Shown here in pieces: positions 1 to 9,384 of a DNA stretch of 64,000 nt; positions within the stretch are counted from its first letter, which is position 1; each line of letters begins with the position of its first letter. A program made the position numbers and the translations under genes. This DNA is from Flagellimonas okinawensis (lineage in GTDB: Bacteria; Bacteroidota; Bacteroidia; Flavobacteriales; Flavobacteriaceae). The notes under the pieces were generated by a model. That model made no database searches. It was not told where the DNA came from and worked only from the letters and a program-made list of their open reading frames with translations. The stretch spans positions 434,001 through 498,000 of the forward strand of contig NZ_JARFVA010000003.1 in assembly GCF_029194005.1 (NCBI RefSeq). The letters are read 5' to 3'.

Positions 1-1463
1 TTCTTGTGGTTCAAAACAAAGAAGGCAATCTTGGATACCTTAGTGCCTATTCGGGCGAGCTTCAAACCAATCTTGAAATTATACCTTTTGTACCTCCCGT
101 CCATCAATTGCCAAAAGGTGAGGATTTTCCAGAAATGGCAGCTATCAATGCCATTAACGAAGAAGTTAGAGCGTTGGAAGAAAGTGAAGGGTTCATCCGT
201 GCGAAGCAACACTTAATAAAGATAACCAAAGAGACCAAAGAAAATATTCTGGTCGCTAAGAAAGCGGCAAAAAAAAGAAAATCGGAACGTGACAGATTAA
301 GGCGAGAGTCCATTCACTTCTCTGAAAAAGAACGCCAGCAGCTTTTGGAGGATTTGGCAAAACAAGGTGCCAATGAAGGAATGGACCTTAGACGATTCAC
401 CCGTTCCGAGAACCTGCGGTTGGAAAAAGCAATAGCGGCCCATAAGGAATTTGAAAAACGAATCGAATCGCTAAAAGCACTGCGTAAAGCCAAGTCCAAC
501 GAGTTACAGGATTCTATTTTTAGATCATTCATTTTTTTGAACGGGGAAGGAGAAGGCAAATCCGCAAAAACAGTCTTTACCGATTTCGGGGTCGATGTAC
601 CACCTGCCGGAGCTGGGGAATGCGCTGCTCCTAAACTGTTTCAATACGCCTTTAAAAATGGACTGAAACCTGTGGCACTAGCAGAGTTTTGGTGGGGACC
701 CTCTCCCAATTCGGAAATACGGGAACATGGCAATTTTTACCCGGCCTGCAAAGGTAAATGCCAACCTATTTTGGCACATATGCTCAAAGGAATCCAAGTA
801 AAACCAAACCCCTTGTTGGAAAATTTTGGAGCAGGTAAAAAATTGGAAATATTATTTGAAGACGAACATCTGGTGGTCGTAAACAAACCTACCGGCATGT
901 TGTCCGTCCCGGGCAGGCACATAAAAGATTCCGTTAAATCCCGCATTCTGGAAAAATACCCCAAAGCTACCGGTCCACTAATTGTACATCGGCTAGATCA
1001 AGACACCTCGGGAATAATAATCGTTACCCTCTCCAAAAAAGTAAATAAGCTATTGCAGCAACAATTTTTAGAGCGTACCATTCGCAAGACCTATTTTGCG
1101 GTTCTAGAAAAACCTATAGCTACAACCACTGGAGAGATATCGCTGCCCCTCATCTTGGATATCAACAATAGGCCGATGCAAATGGTACACTACGAACATG
1201 GCAAACCAGCTTTGACACGATTCCAGGTCATAAAAAAGACAGCTCGTCAAACTTTGATAAAATTGAACCCCATAACGGGTCGTTCGCATCAACTTCGGGT
1301 ACATTGCGCCCATAAACTGGGATTGCATGCGCCAATCGTAGGGGATAATTTGTATGGCACTCCATCGGAGCGACTTTGTCTGCATGCACAGCAAATAGAA
1401 TTTATGCATCCTGTTTCCAAAGAGGAAATGACGATCAGTACAGAAATACCTTTTGATATTTGA
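1..1463 (+). CDS. RluA-family RNA pseudouridine synthase, 5' partial
   Basis: Isomerises uridine to pseudouridine in structural RNA. The C-terminal half carries the RluA signature IVHRLDQDTSG, whose Asp is the catalytic residue, followed by the conserved basic block LNPITGRSHQLRVHCAH. The N-terminal half is a charged, helical region (about residues 50-170) without an assigned function and then a Cys-containing segment, as in the long RluA relatives of Bacteroidota. The frame is open to the left edge: a GTG at 6 exists, but codon 3-5 continues the same frame and the sequence around it reads like internal protein, so the gene most likely begins upstream of the window. Target RNA site cannot be told from sequence. 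It ends 64 nt before the 3' end of a tRNA gene on the other strand. Confidence 0.85.
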   Translation, partial: LVVQNKEGNLGYLSAYSGELQTNLEIIPFVPPVHQLPKGEDFPEMAAINAINEEVRALEESEGFIRAKQHLIKITKETKENILVAKKAAKKRKSERDRLRRESIHFSEKERQQLLEDLAKQGANEGMDLRRFTRSENLRLEKAIAAHKEFEKRIESLKALRKAKSNELQDSIFRSFIFLNGEGEGKSAKTVFTDFGVDVPPAGAGECAAPKLFQYAFKNGLKPVALAEFWWGPSPNSEIREHGNFYPACKGKCQPILAHMLKGIQVKPNPLLENFGAGKKLEILFEDEHLVVVNKPTGMLSVPGRHIKDSVKSRILEKYPKATGPLIVHRLDQDTSGIIIVTLSKKVNKLLQQQFLERTIRKTYFAVLEKPIATTTGEISLPLILDINNRPMQMVHYEHGKPALTRFQVIKKTARQTLIKLNPITGRSHQLRVHCAHKLGLHAPIVGDNLYGTPSERLCLHAQQIEFMHPVSKEEMTISTEIPFDI

Positions 1464-1526
1464 CGATCAGCAGTATTCAGCAACTAAGAAAACCTAGTTG
1501 ATTGATTTGGATTGATTGAAGAAAAG

Positions 1527-1598
1527 TAGCCCCGGCAAGAATCGAACTTGCATCTAAAGTTTAGGAAACTTCTATTCTATCCATTGAACTACGGGGCC
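1527..1598 (-). tRNA. tRNA-Arg (anticodon CCT)
   Basis: Read on the minus strand the segment folds as a complete cloverleaf. It has a 7-bp acceptor stem (GGCCCCG with CGGGGCT), a D arm with AATGGATA loop, an anticodon stem GAAGT/ACTTT around loop TTCCTAA, and a T arm GCAAG-TTCGATT-CTTGC. Loop position 34-36 is CCT, which decodes AGG (Arg). The CCA end is not encoded. No integrase or att-like duplication is seen beside it. Confidence 0.95.
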
Positions 1599-1694
1599 AT
1601 TTAAAAATGGAATGCAAAAATAGCGTTTTTAGCATATTTTACGCAATCCCACTATTCAATTTATATGGTTTTATTTAAGAGAGCTCTTCTAAGA

Positions 1695-2102
1695 TCAAAC
1701 ATTCCTGTTCCGTTCCTCTTCCTTAAGGACTTTTTCTAAATAAGAACGTGATAAGGGCTTATCCACATAACCTGCGATAAGCTCATGTTCTTTGGCAATG
1801 CTGCGGTCCGAAGAATTGGTAAATGCAGAAAGGACATAAATACTTGGAAGTTTATGGTCTTTGAAGAGATTCTCCAAGTTTTTCAAAAAATCCCAGCCGT
1901 TCATTCCATCCATAACTAGATCCAAAAAGATAATATCGGGTAGCTTGTTGTGCATTTCAATAGCACTAAAACAGGCCTGTATACCCTCTTCACCACTGGA
2001 ACAGGTAACAATATCAAAATCTCCATGGGATTGCTGAATACAATATCGGGTCGCAAATTGCGATACCAAATCATCGTCTATGATAAACGTGGTAAGTTTC
2101 AT
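1695..2102 (-). CDS. Stand-alone response regulator receiver protein
   Basis: A single receiver (CheY-like) domain of about 135 residues with no output domain. The acidic pocket (TFIIDDD near the N-terminus), the phosphoacceptor Asp in IIFLDLVMDG and the conserved Lys in VDKPLS are all present, so it should be phosphorylatable. The start at 2102 (MKLTTFIIDDD) is preferred over an upstream in-frame codon because receiver domains begin there. No histidine kinase is adjacent; the partner is unknown. Bacteroidota carry many such single-domain regulators acting in phosphorelays or on protein partners. It lies downstream of, but 103 nt away from, the YeeE/YedE genes and is probably a separate unit. 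Confidence 0.85.
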   Translation of the reverse strand: MKLTTFIIDDDLVSQFATRYCIQQSHGDFDIVTCSSGEEGIQACFSAIEMHNKLPDIIFLDLVMDGMNGWDFLKNLENLFKDHKLPSIYVLSAFTNSSDRSIAKEHELIAGYVDKPLSRSYLEKVLKEEERNRNV

Positions 2103-2204
2103 GTAGGGACTATTAAGTAAGTTTGGGACGTCCAAAGCTATACGCTAGTCCCCAACGAACCATTCATTTTCGTTGTTTTGCCCAAATATCCCGTTAAGTC
2201 ACTC

Positions 2205-2618
2205 TTAATGTGGCAATCTGCTTCTCAAAATGCCATAAACAAAAGCCCCTAGCAATGCTCCCACCAAAACAATGATTATGGGCCAATAGCCAGCTCCTAC
2301 CAAAATATAAATGGGTCCCGGACATGCACCCGCCAAAGCCCATCCCAATCCAAAGAGTGTTCCTCCAAGAATATATCTGGTAAATGATTTTTCCTTATCG
2401 GGAATTATAATGGTCTCCCCTGAAAAAGACTTTATTTTTGATTTTTTGATCAAATAGACAAGTACAACTCCCAATGCAAGTGCAGAACCAATGATTCCGT
2501 ACATGTGAAATGAATCGAACTGGAACATTTCGTAGATCCTGAACCAAGATGCTGCTTCCGACTTGTAAAGGACTACACCCAAAAAAGTTCCTATGATGAT
2601 ATAAGCTAAATTCTTCAT
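2205..2618 (-). CDS. YeeE/YedE-family transporter, C-terminal half-type subunit
   Basis: A small integral membrane protein of about 137 residues with four or so hydrophobic segments and the motif GLGWALAGACPGP. That motif contains the conserved Cys-Pro of the second half of YeeE/YedE (TsuA-type) sulfur-compound transporters. Translation starts at 2618 (MKNLAYIIIG), overlapping the stop of the upstream half gene by 4 nt (ATGA), so the two are translationally coupled and likely form one transporter. YeeE/TsuA of other bacteria takes up thiosulfate through a relay of conserved Cys residues; here the substrate (thiosulfate or another sulfane-sulfur species) is inferred from the sulfide-oxidation neighbourhood. 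It is the last gene of the seven-gene operon that starts with tolC at 9365. Confidence 0.8.
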   Translation of the reverse strand: MKNLAYIIIGTFLGVVLYKSEAASWFRIYEMFQFDSFHMYGIIGSALALGVVLVYLIKKSKIKSFSGETIIIPDKEKSFTRYILGGTLFGLGWALAGACPGPIYILVGAGYWPIIIVLVGALLGAFVYGILRSRLPH

Positions 2619-3172
2619 GATCCAAAAATTAGGGGAAACAACAAATGGACCATGATGAGTCCTCCAATAAAAAACCCGATAACAGCGATCAAAGAGGGCC
2701 GCTGTAAGTTGCTCAAACCGGAAATGGCGTGTCCAGAAGTACAACCACCGGCATAGCGTGTTCCAAAACCGACTAAAAACCCTGCAATTAAAAGTACGAT
2801 CCAGACCTTGGGATCGGCAAGGGATTCCAAACTAAAAAGCTCGGTTGGCAAATAGGCCTTACCAGCACTTTCAAAACCCAATACTTGGAGTTTTTCAACG
2901 GTTTTGGGGGAGATATCCACTGCAGGATTTGGCGACAACCAATGTGCGCCCAAAAATCCACCAATGGCAGAGCCCAATACTACCAACAAATTCCAGCGTT
3001 TGGACTTGACATCGATTTTAAAGTAATCGGTAAATTTCCCTGCTCCACCCATGGAACAAAAGGTTTCCAAGTTGGAGGACATTCCAAACTTTTTGCCCAT
3101 TAAGATCAATATAGCCATGATCAGGGCGATGAGAGGGCCCGATACGTACCAAGGCCAAGGTTGATAAAGCAT
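2615..3172 (-). CDS. YeeE/YedE-family transporter, N-terminal half-type subunit
   Basis: Integral membrane protein of 185 residues carrying the YeeE/YedE signature GFGTRYAGGCTSGHAISG, whose Cys is the substrate-relay residue in thiosulfate transporters of this family. About five hydrophobic segments are visible. It overlaps the next gene (the other half of the fold) by 4 nt. A 60-nt gap separates it from the DUF2892 gene upstream, with no clear terminator, so it is placed in the same operon as the RND pump. Role inferred: movement of thiosulfate or related sulfane sulfur across the inner membrane as part of sulfide detoxification. Confidence 0.82.
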   Translation of the reverse strand: MLYQPWPWYVSGPLIALIMAILILMGKKFGMSSNLETFCSMGGAGKFTDYFKIDVKSKRWNLLVVLGSAIGGFLGAHWLSPNPAVDISPKTVEKLQVLGFESAGKAYLPTELFSLESLADPKVWIVLLIAGFLVGFGTRYAGGCTSGHAISGLSNLQRPSLIAVIGFFIGGLIMVHLLFPLIFGS

Positions 3173-3232
3173 TTTCGCGAGGTTTTTAACAAAGGTGACG
3201 AAAATGCTTTAAAAAACAAATTTAGGTTGCTC

Positions 3233-3436
3233 CTAACAGCAGTTCTTGTCGGAATCAGTAACCCCGAACTTTTTTAGGATATCTTCCAACAAACACCATT
3301 TGGTCAATGATGACTGCAACAGATTGGCCCCTACAAAAGCTGTAAACCAAAGCCAGTTTTGGTTGACATAAATAGCCAACAACAAACTGATCAATATAAA
3401 GGTTCCAGCAACTCCTCTTACTATTCTATTTCTCAT
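3233..3436 (-). CDS. DUF2892 / YgaP-like small membrane protein
   Basis: A 67-residue protein with two hydrophobic segments and the sequence NQNWLWFTAFVGANL typical of DUF2892, the membrane part found C-terminal to rhodanese in YgaP. It ends in a Cys-Cys pair (DSDKNCC), and a further Cys sits in LTKWCLLEDIL. Family knowledge: these small proteins accompany rhodaneses and YeeE transporters, but no activity has been fixed for the free-standing form. It begins 9 nt after the preceding operon gene and precedes the YeeE/YedE pair. A role in thiol or persulfide handling at the membrane is inference. Confidence 0.75.
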   Translation of the reverse strand: MRNRIVRGVAGTFILISLLLAIYVNQNWLWFTAFVGANLLQSSLTKWCLLEDILKKFGVTDSDKNCC

Positions 3437-3445
3437 TTTTAATAT

Positions 3446-3751
3446 TTATACGGTTCTTTCGATTGGTATTTCTACAGCTCTAATTGGATTGGTGGTTTCG
3501 CTCTCCTCATTGAATTGTTTCAATAATTTGAACAGTACAGTGACCTTTTCTTCCTCGGTAAAGGAGAAGAACATATTGGACGCAGCCCCTCCCTTTTCAC
3601 TGGGAAACCAACTACTGGTGTACATTAACGGCGCTGCGCTTTTATAACCATCTATATCGGATTCACTGAAGCTATCCACTCCAGCTTGTTTAAAGAGTTT
3701 AAAAACCTGGCTTTTATACTCTTCCACCGTGGTAACTATGATCATTTTCAT
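3446..3751 (-). CDS. Small hypothetical protein, possibly P-II/CutA-like ferredoxin fold
   Basis: About 101 residues, no signal peptide or membrane segment. The start MKMIIVTTVEEY at 3751 is preferred because it begins 1 nt after the stop of the RND permease gene; the longer reading would overlap that gene. The pattern of an N-terminal beta strand, a helix (VEEYKSQVFKLFKQAGV), and a C-terminal strand rich in Ile/Val resembles the P-II / DUF3240 class of small regulatory proteins often encoded beside RND pumps. This is a fold-level impression only; no nucleotide-binding motif was identified. Encoded within the tolC-RND-YeeE operon, so possibly a modulator of the pump. Confidence 0.45.
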   Translation of the reverse strand: MKMIIVTTVEEYKSQVFKLFKQAGVDSFSESDIDGYKSAAPLMYTSSWFPSEKGGAASNMFFSFTEEEKVTVLFKLLKQFNEESETTNPIRAVEIPIERTV

Positions 3752-3752
3752 G

Positions 3753-6700
3753 TTAGTTGTAATTTTTACGTTCAATCATGTAATAAACCAATGGCACAAC
3801 CAATAGGGTCAACACTGTGGACACTATGGTTCCTCCCATGAGCGATATGGCCAACCCTTGGAAAATTGGGTCGAACAAAATCACAAAAGCTCCAATAACA
3901 ACCGTTCCAGCGGTCAACAAAATAGGGGTGGTACGTACGGCACCGGCCTCTATAACGGCTTGCTTTAACGGAATGTCTTCTTTTAGCCTCAAATTGACAA
4001 AGTCAATCAGCAGTACCGAGTTCCGGACCATAATACCGGCCAAAGCTATCATACCAATAAAGGATGTAGCGGTAAAGAATGCACCAAGTAACCAGTGCCC
4101 CAAAACAATCCCGATCAGGGATAAGGGAATGGCCACCATCATCACCATAGGTGCCTTAAAGTTTTGGAACCATCCTACGATGAGCATATAAATAATTACG
4201 ATTACACCCATAAATGCAATGCCCAAATCACGGAACACCTCCAAGGTTATCTGCCATTCACCATCCCATTTCACGGTATAATCGTCCTCGTATTGCGGCT
4301 GTTCCATGTACAGTTCGTTGATGGAATACCCTTCTGGGAGTTCCAGGGCGTTCAACTTGTCCGTCATCCCTAAAATTGCATAAACAGGACTTTCAAGTTC
4401 TCCGGCCATATCGGACATCACATACACGACACGCTTTTGGTTTTTTCTGTAGATACTTTTTGCCTTGGTTCCTTCTTTTACTTGAACCAAGTCCCCAACA
4501 GATATCATATTCCCTTGTTGGGAAGCAATCTTCAATTGTTTGATTTGATCCAAGCTCGATTTATCCTTTTCACTTACGGACAGTACAATTCCGATTTGAT
4601 CAAATGCATCTTCTCGATAAATGTAGGATACTGGCTGCTCACGGAAGGCCATGGCCATCACTTGAACAATTTGTTGCGGGGTAACCCCGTACAGCATGGC
4701 TTTTTCCTTATCGATCACAAAATCGTATTCCACTTGATCGTCCTCGACCATCCAATCCACATCCACCACATCGGTGGTATTGTTTAAAATACCCTTTACA
4801 TCGTCCGCCAATGCAATTTGTTTGTCGTAATCCGGACCATATACCTCGGCTACGATGGTAGACAGTACTGGAGGTCCAGGAGGCACCTCAACGATCTTGA
4901 TGTTCGCATTGTACTTTGTGCCCAATTCTTGGATTTTAGGTCGTAACAGCTTGGCAATATCATGGCTTTGCTCACTGCGATCGTGCTTATCGACAAGGTT
5001 TACCTGAATATCCGCCATATTACTGCCACCCCTAAGATCGTAATGCCTTACCAATCCATTAAAAGTGATCGGAGCCGATGTTCCTACATAGGTTTGATAG
5101 TTCACCACTTCTGGTCTTGTGGATAGATATGCACCAATTTCCTTGGTAACAGCGGCAGTTCTTTCCAAGGTTGTTCCCTCAGGTAGATCGATCACTACTT
5201 GGAACTCGTTCTTATTGTCAAAAGGAAGCATTTTTACCGCTACCGATTTGGTGAAGAACATGGCCACGGAAGCAATCAATAAAAAGAAAGTGATTCCCAA
5301 GAACATCCATCTTTTTTTTCCGCTTTCAATAAGAGGTTTCTCGAAACGTTCGTAGGCCTTGTAAATAAATGTATCCTGAATTTCAACGGCCTCTTTCTCC
5401 TTCTTGTTCTTTTTATCCTTTTCCCTTAGGAAAATATATCCCAAATATGGGGTAATGGTCAAAGCGACAAACAGGGACAACAACATGGCAATGGACGCAC
5501 CAATCGGCATGGGCGACATATAGGGGCCCATTAACCCGGATACGAACGCCATGGGCAGTACGGATGCTATTACCGTAAATGTGGCCAATATTGTAGGGTT
5601 ACCCACTTCATTGATCGCGTATAGCGCAGCATCCTTGAAAGGCAACCGTTTCATTTTAAAGTGGCGGTGCATGTTCTCGGCGATAATAATGGAGTCATCC
5701 ACCACGATACCCGTTACAAAAACCAAAGCAAACAAAGTGATTCGGTTCAAGGTATAATCGAGCATATAATAACTGAGCAGTGTCAATGCGAATGTAATCG
5801 GTACGGATAGGAACACCACCAATCCACCTCGCCAGCCCATGGCCAGCATAACCACAAAGGTCACTGCTATGATTGCCCCAATAAGGTGCATCAATAGTTC
5901 AGATACCTTTTGCGAAGCTGTCTGACCGTAGTTACGGGTCACCTCTACCTTTACCTCATCGGGAATAAGAGTGGTCTTTAGATGGTCTACTTTTTCCAAT
6001 ACCACATCGGCAATCTTCATCGCATCGGCCCCTTTGCGCTTGGCGATGGAAATGGTTACGGCCGGATATTCGGACCTAAAGGTTTCCGCCTTTTCACTGG
6101 CGGCCCCAAATCCGAGCGAAACATAGTTTTTTGGCAGCTCTGGACCGTCCAATACGGTGGCTACTTGCTTTAAATAAATGGGTTGACCCTGTTTGGTGCC
6201 TATTATCAGATTTTCCAAATCCTCTTTGGTCTCCAAAAAGTTTCCGGTGCTAATGTGGAACTCCGTATCGTTCGAAAGGAAGTTACCAGCATCCATTTGC
6301 TGGTTATTCGCTTTGATCATCTGGGCAACTGCCAACATATCCACACCTGATTCCGCCATTTTCACTTTATCCACTACCACGCGTAGCTGTGGACTTCGCC
6401 CCCCTATTTTCTTGGTAATGGAAACCCCGTTCACTTTCTCGATCTCATTGATGAGCTCGCCCGAGATCTGCCTAAGCTGAAAATCATCGTACTCATCGCT
6501 CCAAAGTGTCAATGCCAGCATAGGCACGTCATCAATGGCACGTGTCTTTACCAATGGCATGGTCACACCTTCCGGCATTTGGTCCATATGTTTGTTGATC
6601 TCGTCGTACAAACGCACCAAAGACCTTTCAATATCCTCGCCTACGTAAAACTGTACAATGGCCATTCCTTGCTCTTGCATAGAAGTGGTATACACATATT

Positions 6701-6947
6701 CCACGCCTTTGATGTTCGAAATTATCTTCTCCAGTGGTTTTGTGATCCTGGATTCCACCTCAGTTGGGCTGGCCCCGGGATATCCCACAAATATATCTGC
6801 CATTGGCACGTCTATCTGTGGCTCCTCTTCCCTTGGGATAAGAAAAGAACTGTATACCCCAATGACCATAAAAACGATCATCAAGAGCACCGTTAGTTTG
6901 GAGCTGATAAACCCTTTGGCTATTTTTCCTGCAAGTCCGTCTTTCAT
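3753..6947 (-). CDS. RND efflux permease (HAE-type, AcrB/MexB superfamily)
   Basis: Inner-membrane proton-driven exporter of 1064 residues, the usual length for the family. Twelve transmembrane helices are implied by the two hydrophobic blocks plus single helices before each periplasmic half. TM4 carries the adjacent Asp pair in GIVVDDSIIIAENMHRH, the proton-relay signature of drug-type RND pumps; heavy-metal pumps have a different TM4 pattern. It lies between its membrane-fusion partner (17 nt upstream) and a small P-II-like gene (1 nt downstream). Because the operon is driven from the GTAAC-N4-GTTAC promoter at 9385-9428, the pump belongs to the sulfide-responsive set. Its cargo is unknown; a sulfur-containing metabolite or lipid is a guess. 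Confidence 0.88.
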   Translation of the reverse strand: MKDGLAGKIAKGFISSKLTVLLMIVFMVIGVYSSFLIPREEEPQIDVPMADIFVGYPGASPTEVESRITKPLEKIISNIKGVEYVYTTSMQEQGMAIVQFYVGEDIERSLVRLYDEINKHMDQMPEGVTMPLVKTRAIDDVPMLALTLWSDEYDDFQLRQISGELINEIEKVNGVSITKKIGGRSPQLRVVVDKVKMAESGVDMLAVAQMIKANNQQMDAGNFLSNDTEFHISTGNFLETKEDLENLIIGTKQGQPIYLKQVATVLDGPELPKNYVSLGFGAASEKAETFRSEYPAVTISIAKRKGADAMKIADVVLEKVDHLKTTLIPDEVKVEVTRNYGQTASQKVSELLMHLIGAIIAVTFVVMLAMGWRGGLVVFLSVPITFALTLLSYYMLDYTLNRITLFALVFVTGIVVDDSIIIAENMHRHFKMKRLPFKDAALYAINEVGNPTILATFTVIASVLPMAFVSGLMGPYMSPMPIGASIAMLLSLFVALTITPYLGYIFLREKDKKNKKEKEAVEIQDTFIYKAYERFEKPLIESGKKRWMFLGITFFLLIASVAMFFTKSVAVKMLPFDNKNEFQVVIDLPEGTTLERTAAVTKEIGAYLSTRPEVVNYQTYVGTSAPITFNGLVRHYDLRGGSNMADIQVNLVDKHDRSEQSHDIAKLLRPKIQELGTKYNANIKIVEVPPGPPVLSTIVAEVYGPDYDKQIALADDVKGILNNTTDVVDVDWMVEDDQVEYDFVIDKEKAMLYGVTPQQIVQVMAMAFREQPVSYIYREDAFDQIGIVLSVSEKDKSSLDQIKQLKIASQQGNMISVGDLVQVKEGTKAKSIYRKNQKRVVYVMSDMAGELESPVYAILGMTDKLNALELPEGYSINELYMEQPQYEDDYTVKWDGEWQITLEVFRDLGIAFMGVIVIIYMLIVGWFQNFKAPMVMMVAIPLSLIGIVLGHWLLGAFFTATSFIGMIALAGIMVRNSVLLIDFVNLRLKEDIPLKQAVIEAGAVRTTPILLTAGTVVIGAFVILFDPIFQGLAISLMGGTIVSTVLTLLVVPLVYYMIERKNYN

Positions 6948-6964
6948 TGCTACCTGATTTTAGG

Positions 6965-8053
6965 TTATTGAATGGTTACTTTGGCACCATTGTACAATTT
7001 TCCTTCGGCCGATACGATATATTGATCTCCTTTGGACAAACCGGACAATACTTCCACTTCTTCTCCATAATTCTCGCCCAAGCGCAACCAGCGCAACAAA
7101 GCCACATTATCCTGCCCCAAAGTATACACTCCGGTCAACTGGCCTTTATGCACCAAGGCTTTGGACGGTACAGTGACAACTGCTTTACCATTGCCCTGAT
7201 TTTCCGTCTCCAGCCTAATGGTGGTATACATACCTGACAAAATCTTGGCTTCTGTTTTGTCCAATAAAACCTTCATCACATATTGCCCTCCCGTATTTTG
7301 CGCGGAAGCACTCAACTCGGACACTTTTCCGGTAATCGTGGTATCCAAAGCCTTTACAAGTATGTGGGCCTTGGTTCCTATTTCGATCTCTGAAATATTG
7401 TTCTCCGCTACTTTGGCCTCAACTTCAAATCCACCTGGGGATTCCACCGAAACCAAAGGAACACCTGGGTTGGCCATATCACCTTCATCTATATAGGTGT
7501 TGGTGACCACACCACTAAACGGTGCACGAATATTTGCATAGGCAAACTGGGAGTTTACTTCGTTCTTCATTTGATTGGCGGCTTCCAATCTGGCCTTGGC
7601 CATTTCATAGCGCGCGGTCATATCATCCAGCTCTTTTTGTGAGGCGCTGTTTTCGTTAAAAAGGTTCCGGAACCTTTCATAATCCTTTTTGGCATTGTTA
7701 AAAGCAACGGTAGCTTCGGTGATAGAAGCCTCTACTTGTGCTTTTTTGGCGCGCAGGTCCACATTGTTTATGGAAATCAATAGATCTCCTTTATTGACCT
7801 TCTGTCCAATTTTTACAGGAATGGACTCCACATGACCCATCATTCTGGTACTTAAAGTGGCACTGTTTACAGCGGTTATTTGCCCACTTCCTGCCAAAAT
7901 GGTAGAGGTATCGCCCGTATCCACATCCGCAACGGTTACAGCAACCGCCTGCGAAGTGTCCACCGATTGTTTCTCGTCACTTCCACATCCCACCAAGGTA
8001 AGTCCCATGGATACGGTCAAAAGGATGCTTTTATATATTGTAGCGTTTTTCAT
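6965..8053 (-). CDS. RND membrane-fusion (periplasmic adaptor) lipoprotein
   Basis: Links the inner-membrane RND pump to the outer-membrane channel. The N-terminus has a lipoprotein signal with lipobox LVGC (Cys about residue 23). Then comes the biotinyl-lipoyl half motif (MMGHVESIPVKIGQKVNKGD), a helical hairpin rich in Ala/Glu/Lys (about residues 100-170), the second lipoyl half (APFSGVVTNTYIDEGD) and beta-barrel domains. Length 362 is normal. It sits 7 nt after the tolC-like gene and 17 nt before the permease gene, giving the order tolC-adaptor-pump. Confidence 0.9.
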   Translation of the reverse strand: MKNATIYKSILLTVSMGLTLVGCGSDEKQSVDTSQAVAVTVADVDTGDTSTILAGSGQITAVNSATLSTRMMGHVESIPVKIGQKVNKGDLLISINNVDLRAKKAQVEASITEATVAFNNAKKDYERFRNLFNENSASQKELDDMTARYEMAKARLEAANQMKNEVNSQFAYANIRAPFSGVVTNTYIDEGDMANPGVPLVSVESPGGFEVEAKVAENNISEIEIGTKAHILVKALDTTITGKVSELSASAQNTGGQYVMKVLLDKTEAKILSGMYTTIRLETENQGNGKAVVTVPSKALVHKGQLTGVYTLGQDNVALLRWLRLGENYGEEVEVLSGLSKGDQYIVSAEGKLYNGAKVTIQ

Positions 8054-8060
8054 GTTGCAA

Positions 8061-9365
8061 TTATTCTTTGGTTAAAAATGTTAATAGTGATTGTGCTTGA
8101 TTGTATTCGAATATGGTCTGGTAATACAACAATTGTTTCTCTGCATAAGTGGCCTCGGCCATTAATAAATCGGTTGTTTTTTCTAGACCCTCCTTGAATC
8201 TATTGGTACGTATCCTCAATGATTCTTCGGATTGCTCCATAGCCAATTTTGAGGTCTGGAGCCTGCTTTTCGCATCTTCGACCATCCGCTTGGTGCGTTG
8301 AAGCTCCATAGAACTTTTGGCGACGTACTGTTCGTATTCTTGTTTTGCTTTTTCATAACTTGTTTTGCTCTTTCCTGCTTTGGCAAAGCGTTGGGAACCT
8401 TTAAAAACATCCCAGCTCAAACTTGCACCGATGATGTATCCCTTTGCATCTGCCCTAAAAATTTGGTCATCGTACATTTCGTAGCTCGCAAAGGCATTGA
8501 GCCTGGGCAAAAAGGTCATATTGTCCGCTCTCATGTTGGCCTTGTATGCTTCCGAGACCAAATCCATAGCTTTTACATCGGCTCTATTTTCCAAGGAACT
8601 TTCCATAGTAACATCAACATTATCCGGCATCAATTCTTCTGATGGTTCGTAAATGACATCCCCTTGTTCGTTCATTAGAAATGCCAAGTAATCCGATGCA
8701 TTTTGAACATTGCTCTTGGCCGTTTTCAATTGATCGGAAACTTCGGTTACACGAACTTTTACTTCCAACAGGTCTGCTTTTTGAAGCAACCCTTGATCAA
8801 AACTGTTCTGTGCCATGTTCAAATTTGCCATAGCTGCCTCATTGGCCTTTTCAAGAACTGTTACGGCACGATGTGCCAATTGCAGTTGTCCATAGGCCTT
8901 TTGGGCTTCAAAATCTAGATAGTCTCTAGTTCGCATGGCCTGTAGTTCCTTGGCCTCCATTGTGGTCTTGGCCGCTTTGCGCTGATAAAACCCATCCAGA
9001 TTGATCAAGGGCTGTTCTACCGAAACCTTGGTGGCATAATTCTCAATCTGATCGGGATCGTTCAAAAGGGCCGGATTAAAATCCGCCTGCGTTAAAATCT
9101 CCTGATTAAGTTTGGATCCAAAAGCCATCAAAGGGTTTGTAGTTGCCATTCCTGTATGGGAAACAGAAATCTGAGGCAAGAAGATGGAATTGGAAAACCT
9201 ATAATCGTATTTGGCCATTTTGGCCTCCTGTTCCGATACTTTTATACTGGCATTAGATTCTTGCACCCTTAAAAGAACATCCCCCAAGGAAATCTTCACA
9301 TGATCTTGGGCAAAAAGTTGTGCCTGTGCATAAAAGAATATAATTAAAACAAATAGTCGTTTCAT
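8061..9365 (-). CDS. TolC-family outer-membrane efflux protein
   Basis: Outer-membrane channel of a tripartite efflux system. 434 residues with a signal peptide (MKRLFVLIIFFYAQAQLFAQ) and two internally similar halves of long amphipathic helices (for example residues 120-240 and 320-430), the pattern of OEP/TolC. It is the first gene of a seven-gene operon (tolC, adaptor, RND, P-II-like, DUF2892, YeeE/YedE halves). Transcription is expected from the promoter at 9385-9428, whose -7 box lies about 20 nt before the start codon, so the leader is very short. Confidence 0.9.
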   Translation of the reverse strand: MKRLFVLIIFFYAQAQLFAQDHVKISLGDVLLRVQESNASIKVSEQEAKMAKYDYRFSNSIFLPQISVSHTGMATTNPLMAFGSKLNQEILTQADFNPALLNDPDQIENYATKVSVEQPLINLDGFYQRKAAKTTMEAKELQAMRTRDYLDFEAQKAYGQLQLAHRAVTVLEKANEAAMANLNMAQNSFDQGLLQKADLLEVKVRVTEVSDQLKTAKSNVQNASDYLAFLMNEQGDVIYEPSEELMPDNVDVTMESSLENRADVKAMDLVSEAYKANMRADNMTFLPRLNAFASYEMYDDQIFRADAKGYIIGASLSWDVFKGSQRFAKAGKSKTSYEKAKQEYEQYVAKSSMELQRTKRMVEDAKSRLQTSKLAMEQSEESLRIRTNRFKEGLEKTTDLLMAEATYAEKQLLYYQTIFEYNQAQSLLTFLTKE

Positions 9366-9384
9366 ATACCTAATTAATTTGTGC

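Noticed and set aside
1527..1598. tRNA-Arg as an island attachment site for the sulfur block
   Set aside because: No integrase, no direct repeat of the tRNA 3' end and no base-composition break were seen.
3186..3199. TTAAC-AAAG-GTGAC just before the YeeE/YedE start
   Set aside because: Both halves deviate from the regulon site, and it is only 14 nt from the start codon, so a 22-nt-spaced box would fall inside the gene.
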